A DNA stretch of 64,000 bases from Nitrospira sp. GTDB taxonomy: Bacteria > Nitrospirota > Nitrospiria > Nitrospirales > Nitrospiraceae. The notes under the pieces were generated by a model that saw only the letters and a list, made by a program, of their open reading frames with translations, had not been told where the DNA came from and ran no database searches. The stretch lies in NCBI GenBank assembly GCA_037045225.1, contig JBAOHZ010000009.1, positions 3,396,001-3,460,000 on the forward strand, given 5' to 3'. Numbering within the stretch: position 1 is the stretch's first letter; every line of letters starts with the position of its first letter. Positions 8,494 through 17,096 of this stretch are shown in pieces. Made by a program: the position numbers and the translations under genes.

Positions 8494-10095
8494 ATGCCAG
8501 TGCAACCGACCTATCCGGGTGTGTACATCGAGGAACTGCCGAGTGGGGTGCGCACCATCACCGGAGTCGCCACGTCGATCACAGGGTTTCTAGGCAAGGC
8601 CGTGCGCGGCCCGGCCGATCAACCTGTGACGATCACGAGTTTCTCGGATTACGAGCGGATCTTCGGCGGACTACATCGCGAGATGACCCTGAGCTACGCC
8701 GTGCGTGACTTCTTTCTGAACGGTGGCGGGCAGGCTGTGGTCGTGCGGCTGTACAAGGCAGTCGTGGGGAGTGCCGCGAAGGCGACCTATGAGGTGCCGA
8801 ACCTGACGTTACAGGCCGCATCCGAAGGCGCGTGGGGCATGCAGGTCCGCGCGCGAGTTGAGAAGAAAGTTGTGACCGATGCGAATCTGATCGCCGTTGC
8901 CACCCGGCTCGGAGTGGCACCTGCCGACCTGTTTGACTTGATTGTGCGCGACGGGAGCACCGGGATCACGGAAACGTTTCTGAATCTCACGACCAAAGAA
9001 AGCGCACGTCGTGCCGATCGCGTGCTTGCGGCTGAGTCGAGCCTCGTTCGCGTGACGATCGTCTTGCCGTCGAATTCATCACCATCCGCGCATGCAGGCA
9101 GTCTGGCGGATGCCGACGTCTGGACTTCCACAACGAAATCGACGCCCGCGAAGAATGCGGCTCCGGCGGACATTGCCGTCGATAGCGCAGCGCTCGATGG
9201 GGCGGCCTACAAAGGAAGCCAATCCGGCAAAACCGGACTCTATCAGTTGGAAAAGATCGATCTCTTCAACCTGCTCTGCATCCTGCCCGATGCGCGCGGA
9301 GGAGACGTGCCGGATGACGTGTATCAGGAGGCGCTCGGATACTGCGTCAAGCGTCGTGCCCTGTTGATTGTCGACCCTAAGGCGGCTTGGGCGGTGAGCA
9401 CTATCGCAGCAGGGGTGGCAGGCATGAATCTGAACGGCGACATGGCGCGGAATGCGGCGATCTATTTCCCACGGATCAAGCAGGCGGATTCACAACTGGG
9501 GGGACAAGTGGAGACATTCGTGCCCTGTGGAGTGATAGCCGGTGTGATGGCGAGGACGGACAGTCAACGCGGGGTGTGGAAGGCGCCGGCTGGGCTCGAT
9601 GCCTCGTTGGGCGGCGTCGCCGGGCTGCAGCTCGATATGACCGACGCAGAGAACGGTCTTTTGAATCCGCTGGGCATCAACTGTCTTCGGACGTTCCCGG
9701 TCCACGGTCGCGTGGTATGGGGTTCCCGGACGATGCGCGGTGCCGATGCCGCGGCGGATGAATACAAATACGTGCCGGTCCGGCGCCTGGCCCTGTTCCT
9801 CGAAGAAAGTCTCTATCGCGGCACGCAGTGGGTGGTGTTCGAGCCGAACGACGAGCCCCTCTGGGCGCAAATCAGGCTGAACCTGGGCGCGTTCATGCAC
9901 AACTTGTTTCGGCAGGGGGCCTTTCAAGGCAGCACGCCGCGGGACGCCTACTTCGTGAAGTGCGACAAGGAAACGACCACACAAAACGATATCAATCTTG
10001 GCATTGTCAACATCGTCGTCGGATTCGCCCCGCTCAAACCTGCTGAGTTCGTCATCATCAAGTTCCAGCAGATGGCCGGCCAGATTGCGACCTAA
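8494..10095 (+). CDS. Contractile sheath protein (Afp2-4/Pvc2-like)
   Basis: The outer contractile sheath subunit that drives the tube through the target membrane. The N-terminal PTYPGVYIEELPSG and the following ITGFLGKAVRGP are hallmark sheath motifs, and the C-terminal half (GINCLRTFPVHGRVVWGSRT, then VPVRRLALFLEESLYRG) is the conserved sheath-fold core shared with phage and type VI sheaths. About 533 residues is usual for the family. Two in-frame ATGs exist. GAGGAGG (8481-8487) abuts the first at 8488 but is well spaced for the second at 8494, which I chose. Only one sheath gene is present, unlike the two or three in Afp and PVC loci, so the sheath here is probably homopolymeric. Confidence 0.95.
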   Translation: MPVQPTYPGVYIEELPSGVRTITGVATSITGFLGKAVRGPADQPVTITSFSDYERIFGGLHREMTLSYAVRDFFLNGGGQAVVVRLYKAVVGSAAKATYEVPNLTLQAASEGAWGMQVRARVEKKVVTDANLIAVATRLGVAPADLFDLIVRDGSTGITETFLNLTTKESARRADRVLAAESSLVRVTIVLPSNSSPSAHAGSLADADVWTSTTKSTPAKNAAPADIAVDSAALDGAAYKGSQSGKTGLYQLEKIDLFNLLCILPDARGGDVPDDVYQEALGYCVKRRALLIVDPKAAWAVSTIAAGVAGMNLNGDMARNAAIYFPRIKQADSQLGGQVETFVPCGVIAGVMARTDSQRGVWKAPAGLDASLGGVAGLQLDMTDAENGLLNPLGINCLRTFPVHGRVVWGSRTMRGADAAADEYKYVPVRRLALFLEESLYRGTQWVVFEPNDEPLWAQIRLNLGAFMHNLFRQGAFQGSTPRDAYFVKCDKETTTQNDINLGIVNIVVGFAPLKPAEFVIIKFQQMAGQIAT

Positions 10096-10109
10096 CAGAA
10101 GGAGACAAC

Positions 10110-10631
10110 ATGGCGCAGTTTACCGTGAACACGCATCGATTCGATCCCTATAAGAATTTCAAGTTTCGCGTCAAATGGGACGGGCGCTACGTTGCCGGCG
10201 TCAGCAAGGTCGGGTCCCTGAAGCGTTCCACCGAGGTGGTCGAACATCGCGAAGGTGGCGACCCCAGCACCAGTCGCAAATCGCCGGGCCGCACCAAGTA
10301 TGAAGCGATTACGCTCGAACGGGGCGTCACGCACGATACGGCCTTCGAACAGTGGGCCAACAAGGTCTGGAATTTCGGCTCCGGGTTGGGTGCGGAAGTC
10401 TCGCTCAAAGACTTCCGGAAGGACCTCATCATTGAACTGTATAACGAGTCCGGACAGTTGGCCATCGCCTACAAGGTGTTCCGTTGTTGGGTCTCGGAGT
10501 ATCAGGCCCAGCCGGATCTCGATGCGAATGCCAACGCCGTCGCGATCCAGACGCTCAAGCTCGAAAACGAAGGCTGGGAACGCGACTACGAAGTGACAGA
10601 ACCGTCGGAGCCGACCTTTACGGAGCCGTGA
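10110..10631 (+). CDS. Inner tube protein (Afp1/5, gp19-like)
   Basis: The tube subunit, of the T4 gp19/Hcp-like tail-tube family, 173 residues. FDPYKNFKFRVKWDG and VAGVSKVGSLKRSTEVVEHR match the N-terminal half of phage-type tube proteins, and VSEYQAQPDLDANANAVAIQ is the conserved strand before the last helix. It follows the sheath by 14 bases with GAAGGAG before ATG 10110, the order expected for sheath then tube. The stop overlaps the next start (ATGA). A single tube gene is present, so cargo-loading or initiation variants (Afp5-type) are absent unless located elsewhere. Confidence 0.95.
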   Translation: MAQFTVNTHRFDPYKNFKFRVKWDGRYVAGVSKVGSLKRSTEVVEHREGGDPSTSRKSPGRTKYEAITLERGVTHDTAFEQWANKVWNFGSGLGAEVSLKDFRKDLIIELYNESGQLAIAYKVFRCWVSEYQAQPDLDANANAVAIQTLKLENEGWERDYEVTEPSEPTFTEP

Positions 10632-11374
10632 TGATGGCGCACAGTTTCCACGCCGGACTCTCCGCAGCGGCAGTGATCGACATCTGGGAGCAGGGGGCGG
10701 GTCGGCATCCCCTCGACCAGGCGTTGTTGCTGCTGCGGCACGCCTGTCCCGACGAACTGTTCGAAACCCTGTGTGAGTGGACGGTGGGGAAGCGCGATGC
10801 GCGCTTGTTGGCGGCCCGCAGCAGCACCTTCGGCGACTGTATCGAAGGGTATGCAGCCTGTCCGGTCTGTGGCAACGGTCTCGAATTCGAACTGTCCTGC
10901 GAGGGGTTGCTGAGATTGGCCTCGACGACGGACTCGACCTGGCACAAGGTGGAGCAGGCGGGTTACTCGTGGGACCTGCGCGGTCCGAACAGCCGTGATC
11001 TTGCCGCCGCCGTCGCCGCCCCGGACGTAGATCGGGCGCGCCGTGTCATTCTTTCGCGTTGTGTACGCAATGGAACGGCAGCGGTGGACGAACCTGATTG
11101 GACAGACGAGTTGCAGGTAGCCCTGGCGGCACGACTGAGCGAGCTCGATCCGTTGGCCGAGATCCTCATCGATCTGAGGTGCGCGGCCTGCGGGCACGCG
11201 TGGCAGACGGTCTTCGATATCGCGAACTTTTTCTGGAACGAGATCCACCTGCGAAGCCGGCGGTTGTTGCAGGAGGTCGATCTGTTGGCGCGCGTCTATG
11301 GCTGGACGGAGGGCGAGATCCTCGGCATGACCGATCAACGGCGAAGCCTCTATGTGGGGATGGCACTCTCATGA
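10631..11374 (+). CDS. Phage baseplate hub assembly chaperone-like protein with two CxxC pairs
   Basis: A 247-residue protein starting MMAHSFHAGL. The N-terminal phrase IWEQGAGRHPLDQALLLLR resembles the T4 gp26/gp51-type baseplate assembly family often annotated in eCIS loci. Two cysteine pairs, CPVCGNGLEFELSC (about residues 77-90) and CAACGHAW (about 185), could form a zinc ribbon. ATG 10631 overlaps the tube stop and its own stop overlaps the next start, so it is translationally coupled. The role in baseplate or tube assembly is inferred from family resemblance and position; it is probably absent from the final particle. Confidence 0.7.
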   Translation: MMAHSFHAGLSAAAVIDIWEQGAGRHPLDQALLLLRHACPDELFETLCEWTVGKRDARLLAARSSTFGDCIEGYAACPVCGNGLEFELSCEGLLRLASTTDSTWHKVEQAGYSWDLRGPNSRDLAAAVAAPDVDRARRVILSRCVRNGTAAVDEPDWTDELQVALAARLSELDPLAEILIDLRCAACGHAWQTVFDIANFFWNEIHLRSRRLLQEVDLLARVYGWTEGEILGMTDQRRSLYVGMALS

Positions 11375-12129
11375 GTGATTTCCTCACCAGGCTCGTCCAA
11401 CGACAGAGCGGAACGCTCGCCACGATTCAACCGCGCACCCGTTCCATGTTTGCCCCCGCGGGAGACCGGCCGGACTCGCCGACGCCTGACCTTCTGGCAA
11501 TCGAACCAGCAACCTCGTCTGGAGAGACGCATCAATCGCCTGACGTGCCGCGGGAGTCGATCACCTCGATGCGTCCATTGCCGGCCTCCCTCGATACACA
11601 GCGCCGCGTCGAAGAGCCTGTGAATGCTTCGCCTGCAACATCGCTTGGAACAGGGTTGAGAGAGTCGGAGCCGCCGGGTGAATCGCCCATCGTCAAGTCG
11701 ATGGCCGTTCCAAGCGTTGGCATGGCGAAGGAGCCGCCGGTGCCCCTGCGCAGTCAGAGCGTGAAATCGGACGGGCATCCGACGGACGTATCCCCGCGCG
11801 ACGGTGCAAGGCTGCAGGAACGCCGCAGTCAGACACCGGCCGGGCACGCACGAGCGATCACGCCTCCGCCGCGATTGGTCGAGTCGCAACACACGGCATC
11901 AACGCCACGTGGCATCGCACCGTCTTCGTTGATGGCAACGGGACAGCAGGGGCAGCGCGGCGATGCTGCAGGGGTGCCGTCTTCCGAGCCTCCCGTGCAT
12001 GTGACAATCGGTCGCATCGAGGTCACCGCGCTACCTGAGCCGCCAGCGCCCAAGCGAAAATCTCCTGGGCGTCCCCCAGCGATGTCGTTGGAAGATTACC
12101 TGGCTCGGCGCCACGGGGGGCGGGTATGA
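11371..12129 (+). CDS. Disordered Pro/Ser-rich eCIS protein
   Basis: 252 residues. Short conserved ends frame a long low-complexity middle rich in Pro, Ser, Thr and charged residues. The N-terminus (FLTRLVQRQSGTLATIQPRT, then SMFAP) and C-terminus (VHVTIGRIEVTALP, then MSLEDYLARR) are the only ordered-looking parts and have the form seen in the corresponding gene of other eCIS loci. Such a tail could bind other particle parts at each end, with the middle acting as a flexible tether. No enzymatic motif is present. ATG 11371 overlaps the preceding stop. Confidence 0.7.
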   Translation: MSDFLTRLVQRQSGTLATIQPRTRSMFAPAGDRPDSPTPDLLAIEPATSSGETHQSPDVPRESITSMRPLPASLDTQRRVEEPVNASPATSLGTGLRESEPPGESPIVKSMAVPSVGMAKEPPVPLRSQSVKSDGHPTDVSPRDGARLQERRSQTPAGHARAITPPPRLVESQHTASTPRGIAPSSLMATGQQGQRGDAAGVPSSEPPVHVTIGRIEVTALPEPPAPKRKSPGRPPAMSLEDYLARRHGGRV

Positions 12130-13427
12130 GCACAGCGTTGGCCATTGCCGGAGTCACCGCGGTGTTGCGCGATCTGCTGAACGACGGCCTGATCAACCAC
12201 AATGTGAGCGGGTTGCTCGGCAGCACCGTGACCGTGAGTGCGGTTCCGCCGGATCGCGTGGTCCCCGCGAATGGCACGGAAAACACCCAGCTGAATCTGT
12301 TTCTCCATCAGGTCACATTCAATACGGGTTGGCGGAATCATGCGTTACCGTCCCGCGACGGATCGGGCACGCAACGGCTGAGTACCCCGCCACTAGCGCT
12401 GGATCTCCATTACCTGGTCAGCGCCTATAGCGCCGAAGAATTGGGGAGTGAAATTCTGCTCGGCTATGCCATGCAGTTGCTGCACGAGACGCCGGTGCTG
12501 GATCGAAAGGCCATTACGACCGCGCTGAACCCTTCCCCTGGGGTGGATAACAATTTACCGCCGGCCTTGCGGGCCCTGGCCGAATGCGGGTTAGCCGATC
12601 AGGTGGAACAGATCAAGCTGGTTCCGGATCCCCTGAGCACCGAAGAAATGTCCAAACTCTGGACGGCCGTGCAGTCCCATTACCGACCCACCGCCGCCTA
12701 TGTGGCGACGGTCGTGTTGATCGAATCGTCGAAACCAACCAAGCCCACTTTGCCGGTGCTCACTCGCGGGCCGGTGGATCCAGTGACGAAACTCGAGCGG
12801 GGCGTGGTGGTCCAGGCCGACCTCCTACCGCCGTTTCCAACCATTCAGACGGCGCAGGCAATAGACGGACAACCGGCCGCGACGGTGGGGGCAACCGTCG
12901 AACTGACCGGACATCACCTCAACGGCACGGCCCGCACGGTGGTGTTTTCGAATGCTCGATTCGACATCGTTCAGGAGGTGGCGGCCTTGGCCGGGGAGTC
13001 GGCCTCGCAACTGCAGGTGGTCGTGCCGCCGTCGTTGGCCATCGGTGTGTACCAAGTCGCGGTGCGACTCGTTCGTCCGACGGAGACGGAGCCCCGGATC
13101 AGCAATCAGCTAGCGCTCATCATCGGCCCCAGTATCACGACTGCGCTTCCCATGACGGTGCCCAGGGACGGAGGCGGGAGCGCGACGGTTACGTTGGCCT
13201 GTGCGCCGGACGTTCGAGCAGGACAATCGGTGGCACTCTTACTCGGAAGCCGCGAAGTCGTGCCTGAAGCGTGGATCAGCCCGGCGAACTCCTTGACGTT
13301 TATCCTCGACCAGGCGCCCGTCGGCGATCATTTGGCGCGGTTACGCGTGGATGGGATCGACAGTCCATTGATCGATCGTGCGGCCGAACCGCCGGTATTT
13401 TTCAATTATCGGGTGACGATCACATGA
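12126..13427 (+). CDS. DUF4255 tail-terminator cap protein (Afp16/Pvc16-like) with Ig-like C-terminus
   Basis: The cap that terminates the tube and sheath. The first 190 residues form the DUF4255/Pvc16 N-terminal domain: AGVTAVLRDLLNDGL, TQLNLFLHQVTFNTGWRN, LALDLHYLVSAYS and EILLGYAMQLLHETPVL. Residues about 220-433 look like tandem immunoglobulin or IPT/TIG-type beta domains (VGATVELTGHHLNGT, LGSREVVPEAW), an extension absent from the short Afp16, perhaps decorating the particle's blunt end. It overlaps its neighbours on both sides by four bases. Confidence 0.9.
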   Translation: MSTALAIAGVTAVLRDLLNDGLINHNVSGLLGSTVTVSAVPPDRVVPANGTENTQLNLFLHQVTFNTGWRNHALPSRDGSGTQRLSTPPLALDLHYLVSAYSAEELGSEILLGYAMQLLHETPVLDRKAITTALNPSPGVDNNLPPALRALAECGLADQVEQIKLVPDPLSTEEMSKLWTAVQSHYRPTAAYVATVVLIESSKPTKPTLPVLTRGPVDPVTKLERGVVVQADLLPPFPTIQTAQAIDGQPAATVGATVELTGHHLNGTARTVVFSNARFDIVQEVAALAGESASQLQVVVPPSLAIGVYQVAVRLVRPTETEPRISNQLALIIGPSITTALPMTVPRDGGGSATVTLACAPDVRAGQSVALLLGSREVVPEAWISPANSLTFILDQAPVGDHLARLRVDGIDSPLIDRAAEPPVFFNYRVTIT

Positions 13428-15355
13428 GCGCTCGCGTCGCATATGACACGTGGGTTCAGGCCAACCAACGGTGTTTGGTCCGCGAGTTCGACCGCCTGAA
13501 GGACAGACTCACGGGTGGGGGGCAAGCGGAGGCCGTCGGGTCCAATATCGACGAGATCGACGCGGCGGGATCGGCCCCGGCGGCCATTGATGTCCTGACC
13601 AATCTGTTCGGCCTGAGTCGATTCGAGCGCGATGTGCTGTTGCTGTGCGCAGGAGTCGAGATGAATGCCGAGGTCGCGCGCATCTGCGGCGAGGCGCTGG
13701 CTCCCGGCCATCGACCCTCCGTTACCTTCGGCCTGGCTCTGGCCGCACTTGAAGAGCCGCATTGGAGCGCGTTGACCCCGGTCAGTCCGTTGCGTCGCTG
13801 GCGGCTGGTAGAACTCGATGAGAGCATGGGAGTGGCGAATGCGCGTCTCCGTATCGACGAGCGCGTGTTGCACTACCTGGCCGGCGTCAATTATCTCGAT
13901 CCGCGGCTACGGCCCCTCCTCCATGTCAGACACACCGGTGAGTTGCTGGCCGCCGCTCATCGAGAGACTGCCGCTACGATTCTGTCCGCGATTGGAGGCA
14001 GCTGGTCCTCGTCCGGTCTCGTTCTTCTGACGGGGGACGATCTGCAAGGGCAGGGTGATATCGCGGCCTCCGTGGCATCGGAACTGGGACTGCAATTGTA
14101 TGTACTTCCGGCGGCACTCGTGCCGACCGGCGCGCCGGAGATCGAGGCGCTGGGGGTGTTATGGCAGCGGGAAGCGTTTCTGCTCCATGCGGCGTTGATC
14201 GTCGAATGCACGGAACATGAGGTGCCGAAGCAGGTGGGAGGGTTCGTCGATCAACTCAGCGGCCTGGTGTTCGTGATCGGCTCGGACTTGCCGCCGCTCG
14301 TGCGGCAAGCGGTTTCATACGTCGTCAACCGGCCGCAGGCGGTGGAGCAACGGGCCTTGTGGGAGCAGGCACTCGGCCAGGATGCCGCGTTGGTCAATGG
14401 CTCCCTCGACGGCGTCTCCTGGCAGTTTCGCTTGAGTGCCGGGACGATCGCGACCACGGGTGCGCAGGTGCGCAAACGATTGGCAGGGAACGAACGACCG
14501 GAAGGGCTGCTCTGGCGGGCGTGCCAAACGGCGGGCCGATCCAAACTCGATGACCTCGCGCAACGGATCGAACCGGCCGCCGATTGGGAGGCGCTGATCG
14601 TGTCAACTCAGCAACAGACGACCCTGCGTGCCATGGTGGCTCAGGTACGGCATCGGCTGACGGTATACCAGGACTGGGGGTTCGGCAGCCACGGCACCAG
14701 GGGCCTCGGCATCACGGCTCTCTTCGCAGGTGAAAGCGGAACCGGAAAGACTCTGGCGTCCGAAGTGCTGGCCAACGAGTTGAATCTCGATCTCTACCGC
14801 ATCGACCTCTCGGCCGTCGTCAGTAAATATATCGGCGAGACGGAACGGAATTTGCGGCGCCTGTTCGATGCGGCGGATGAAAGCGGGGCGATTCTGCTGT
14901 TCGATGAAGCCGATGCCCTGTTCGGCAAACGGAGCGAAGTGAAGGACAGCCACGATCGCTATGCCAATATCGAAGTGAGCTATTTGCTCCAGCGCATGGA
15001 GGCCTATCGGGGGTTGGCCATCCTGACCACCAATATGAAGGCGTCGCTCGACCAGGCCTTTCATCGGCGGTTACGTTTCGTGGTCCATTTTCCCTTTCCC
15101 GATGCCGCGCAGCGGGAAGCCATTTGGCGCACCATGTTTCCCGCGTCGGCACCGGTCGAAGGACTGGATTACGCCAAGCTCGCGCGGCTGCACATGGCCG
15201 GCGGGAGTATCCGAAACATCGCCCTCAACGCTGCCTTTCTCGCGGCGCAGGCCAGGCAGCCCCTGCGCATGGGACATCTGCTGCAGGCGGCGCAGAGCGA
15301 GGCGGGCAAGCGGGACCGGCCCCTGTCGGATGCCGAGACCAGGGGGTGGGTATGA
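13424..15355 (+). CDS. AAA+ ATPase (Afp15/Pvc15-like)
   Basis: The ATPase found in nearly all eCIS loci and thought to load or unfold cargo or to help assembly. 643 residues. A C-terminal FtsH/Cdc48-type AAA domain has Walker A GESGTGKT (about 436), Walker B ILLFDEADALFGKRSEVKDS (about 490) and arginine-rich FHRRLRF. The N-terminal 400 residues hold a degenerate ATPase-like half, with LLTGDDLQGQGD where a P-loop would be, suggesting an inactive first module. ATG 13424 overlaps the DUF4255 stop; an upstream in-frame extension lies inside the preceding gene and was rejected. Confidence 0.93.
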   Translation: MSARVAYDTWVQANQRCLVREFDRLKDRLTGGGQAEAVGSNIDEIDAAGSAPAAIDVLTNLFGLSRFERDVLLLCAGVEMNAEVARICGEALAPGHRPSVTFGLALAALEEPHWSALTPVSPLRRWRLVELDESMGVANARLRIDERVLHYLAGVNYLDPRLRPLLHVRHTGELLAAAHRETAATILSAIGGSWSSSGLVLLTGDDLQGQGDIAASVASELGLQLYVLPAALVPTGAPEIEALGVLWQREAFLLHAALIVECTEHEVPKQVGGFVDQLSGLVFVIGSDLPPLVRQAVSYVVNRPQAVEQRALWEQALGQDAALVNGSLDGVSWQFRLSAGTIATTGAQVRKRLAGNERPEGLLWRACQTAGRSKLDDLAQRIEPAADWEALIVSTQQQTTLRAMVAQVRHRLTVYQDWGFGSHGTRGLGITALFAGESGTGKTLASEVLANELNLDLYRIDLSAVVSKYIGETERNLRRLFDAADESGAILLFDEADALFGKRSEVKDSHDRYANIEVSYLLQRMEAYRGLAILTTNMKASLDQAFHRRLRFVVHFPFPDAAQREAIWRTMFPASAPVEGLDYAKLARLHMAGGSIRNIALNAAFLAAQARQPLRMGHLLQAAQSEAGKRDRPLSDAETRGWV

Positions 15356-15606
15356 GGCGTATCGTCGTCAATATCGACAGCCTTGTGTTGAAGGGGTTTC
15401 GTTATGAGGACCGGCACGCGATCGCACAGGGGCTGCAGGAGGAAATCAGTCGCGCGCTCTCGATACCGGATGCGGCGGCGCGTGTGGCCGAGTTCGGCTC
15501 GGTCCCCAACTTGCGCCTTGGCAATGTCCGTGTCGCGGCCGGCGCCCAACTACGGCAAGTTGGTGTGGCTACCGGGCACGCTGTCGGCGAGGGACTACTG
15601 AAATGA
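15352..15606 (+). CDS. Small eCIS protein, unknown function
   Basis: 84 residues, beginning RRIVVNIDSLVLKGFRYEDR and then an amphipathic helix AIAQGLQEEISRALS. The C-terminal half has a short Gly/Ala/Val stretch (LGNVRVAAGAQLRQVGVATG). The ATG overlaps the ATPase stop and the TGA overlaps the following DUF4157 ATG, so it is tightly coupled to both. Proteins of this size and opening occur at the same place, between the ATPase and the DUF4157 cargo, in eCIS loci. A cargo adaptor is possible but unsupported by motif. Confidence 0.7.
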   Translation: MRRIVVNIDSLVLKGFRYEDRHAIAQGLQEEISRALSIPDAAARVAEFGSVPNLRLGNVRVAAGAQLRQVGVATGHAVGEGLLK

Positions 15607-17090
15607 AGAGCGGCCGATTGACACTGGATCCCACGGCTTTTTCCGTCGACCGTGGTGCAGATAAGTTTGGCTGGTCATTCGCTCGCGGTTCAGGGGTAGG
15701 CAAGTCAGTCGATCAGCAATTGCTTGGAACCGACTTGCCGTTTTCTACGCGTCGTGAAGCCGAGCAAAGGTTCAACCATTCGTTTGCTCATGTGCGGGTG
15801 CACGATGATCGCGACGGCGGCATGGTCGCACTCGGCTTGGGGGCGCGCGCGGTGACCGTGGGGCATCATATCTATGCGGCTCCTGGAGCCCTGCAGGCAG
15901 ATCGAAGGGGTTTGCTGATGCATGAACTTTCGCATGTGGTTGCGCAAGATCCGGCGCTCGGTACCTATGCCGGCATCGTGCCGCAAGATCATCCGGCTGA
16001 GCGAGCGGCGCGTCAGGCAGAGTCCGGCCAGCATGTCACGATCTCGCATGCGCCCATCGGAATTTATCGCAGTCCTATGACGCGCGACCATTTCGAAAAC
16101 GAGATGCGTCTTTTCGGCGTGCGGAAGATATTCACCGCAACTTTTGAGCAGCAGCGCGAGCGGCTGAACTATTTTGGCGCGGGAGCGAGACCCGGAGATT
16201 TGCTCACTAAGGCTGCCTGGAAGGCCTGGAGTCCCGGCGATGACTCTGCAGTCTATGATTGGATCGTCGCGGCGTTTAGCGGCTTTGCGCGCACTTTCGG
16301 CGGTGTTCCCAAGGTCACTGAAATCGGATTTTTCCCCGTGGACTATGAGCTCGCGGCCGATGGCACTCTGGCTCCCAAGCGTAATGTGGCGGCGGATTTT
16401 GGCGGTGGCCGTATGGCGATCTATCGAACAGCGGTAGACCAAGCGGGCAATTTTCTTATTCCGGCGGGCCGAAGCACCGACGGCGTACGGGCGCAGCTGA
16501 ATCCTTCGACGGAAGCACAAGGAGTCACAGGGGCCATTACCCATGAACTGGGACATGGCTTGGTGGAAACTGCGCTGACGCCTCAGGGAAAAAACCCAGC
16601 GCCAGACCCGCAGTTTATGAGGGACTATCGACTCGCCGCAGGTTGGACGAGCGGCGCGAAACCAGAGCTTTTCGATGCCGGTGCGGCGGAGGTGCAGACA
16701 GCGTTGGAAGGCGGGCAGACACCGCCGGCGAAGTACAAAATCACCGAGGCCAATTGGAACGAGCCTACTTGGGTCGAGCAGCCGATGACGCTCTATATGA
16801 CGACGCATCCGTCAGAAGATTTGCCCGAAGCGGTGGCGGCATATGTAAACACTCCAGGGCTCTTGCGCCAACGTTCACTGCGCCGCTTCCAGTTTCTCGA
16901 CACGCACCGAGCAGTCCTCGCACCTTTTCTACAGCTTCACTTTTCGAAACTTCGCCTGCGCCTCACTGATCAAGAATTGCACCGGATTATTAAACCAACA
17001 CCAGAGCCGTGGCTGCAACCGGTGCCCGCGCCGGCACCGCCGACGGGATCGGGCGGCCGGCGTGGGCCGCTGATCGAGTTTCGTTTCTGA
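15603..17090 (+). CDS. DUF4157 cargo protein 1 with a second HExxH metalloprotease motif
   Basis: 495 residues. Residues about 45-125 form a divergent DUF4157 (eCIS core) domain: FSTRREAEQRFNHSFAHVRV, then LMHELSHVVAQ (HELSH about 106). This domain marks eCIS payloads. A second region, about 200-460, contains THELGHGLVETA (about 313), a zincin-type HExGH motif preceded by a strand and followed by acidic residues that could supply the third ligand. The most economical reading is a metalloprotease toxin delivered by the particle. No signal peptide. The C-terminus is Pro-rich. The ATG overlaps the preceding stop. Confidence 0.85.
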   Translation: MKSGRLTLDPTAFSVDRGADKFGWSFARGSGVGKSVDQQLLGTDLPFSTRREAEQRFNHSFAHVRVHDDRDGGMVALGLGARAVTVGHHIYAAPGALQADRRGLLMHELSHVVAQDPALGTYAGIVPQDHPAERAARQAESGQHVTISHAPIGIYRSPMTRDHFENEMRLFGVRKIFTATFEQQRERLNYFGAGARPGDLLTKAAWKAWSPGDDSAVYDWIVAAFSGFARTFGGVPKVTEIGFFPVDYELAADGTLAPKRNVAADFGGGRMAIYRTAVDQAGNFLIPAGRSTDGVRAQLNPSTEAQGVTGAITHELGHGLVETALTPQGKNPAPDPQFMRDYRLAAGWTSGAKPELFDAGAAEVQTALEGGQTPPAKYKITEANWNEPTWVEQPMTLYMTTHPSEDLPEAVAAYVNTPGLLRQRSLRRFQFLDTHRAVLAPFLQLHFSKLRLRLTDQELHRIIKPTPEPWLQPVPAPAPPTGSGGRRGPLIEFRF

Positions 17091-17096
17091 AACGAC

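Noticed and set aside
11371..12129. Disordered protein considered as the tape measure
   Set aside because: Too short and Pro-rich instead of long and helical; only mentioned as a possibility.
15705..16808. Long minus-strand frame (367 residues) opposite cargo 1
   Set aside because: Antisense shadow in GC-rich sequence: low-complexity Arg/His-rich translation with no motif, fully opposite a gene with DUF4157 and HExxH motifs.
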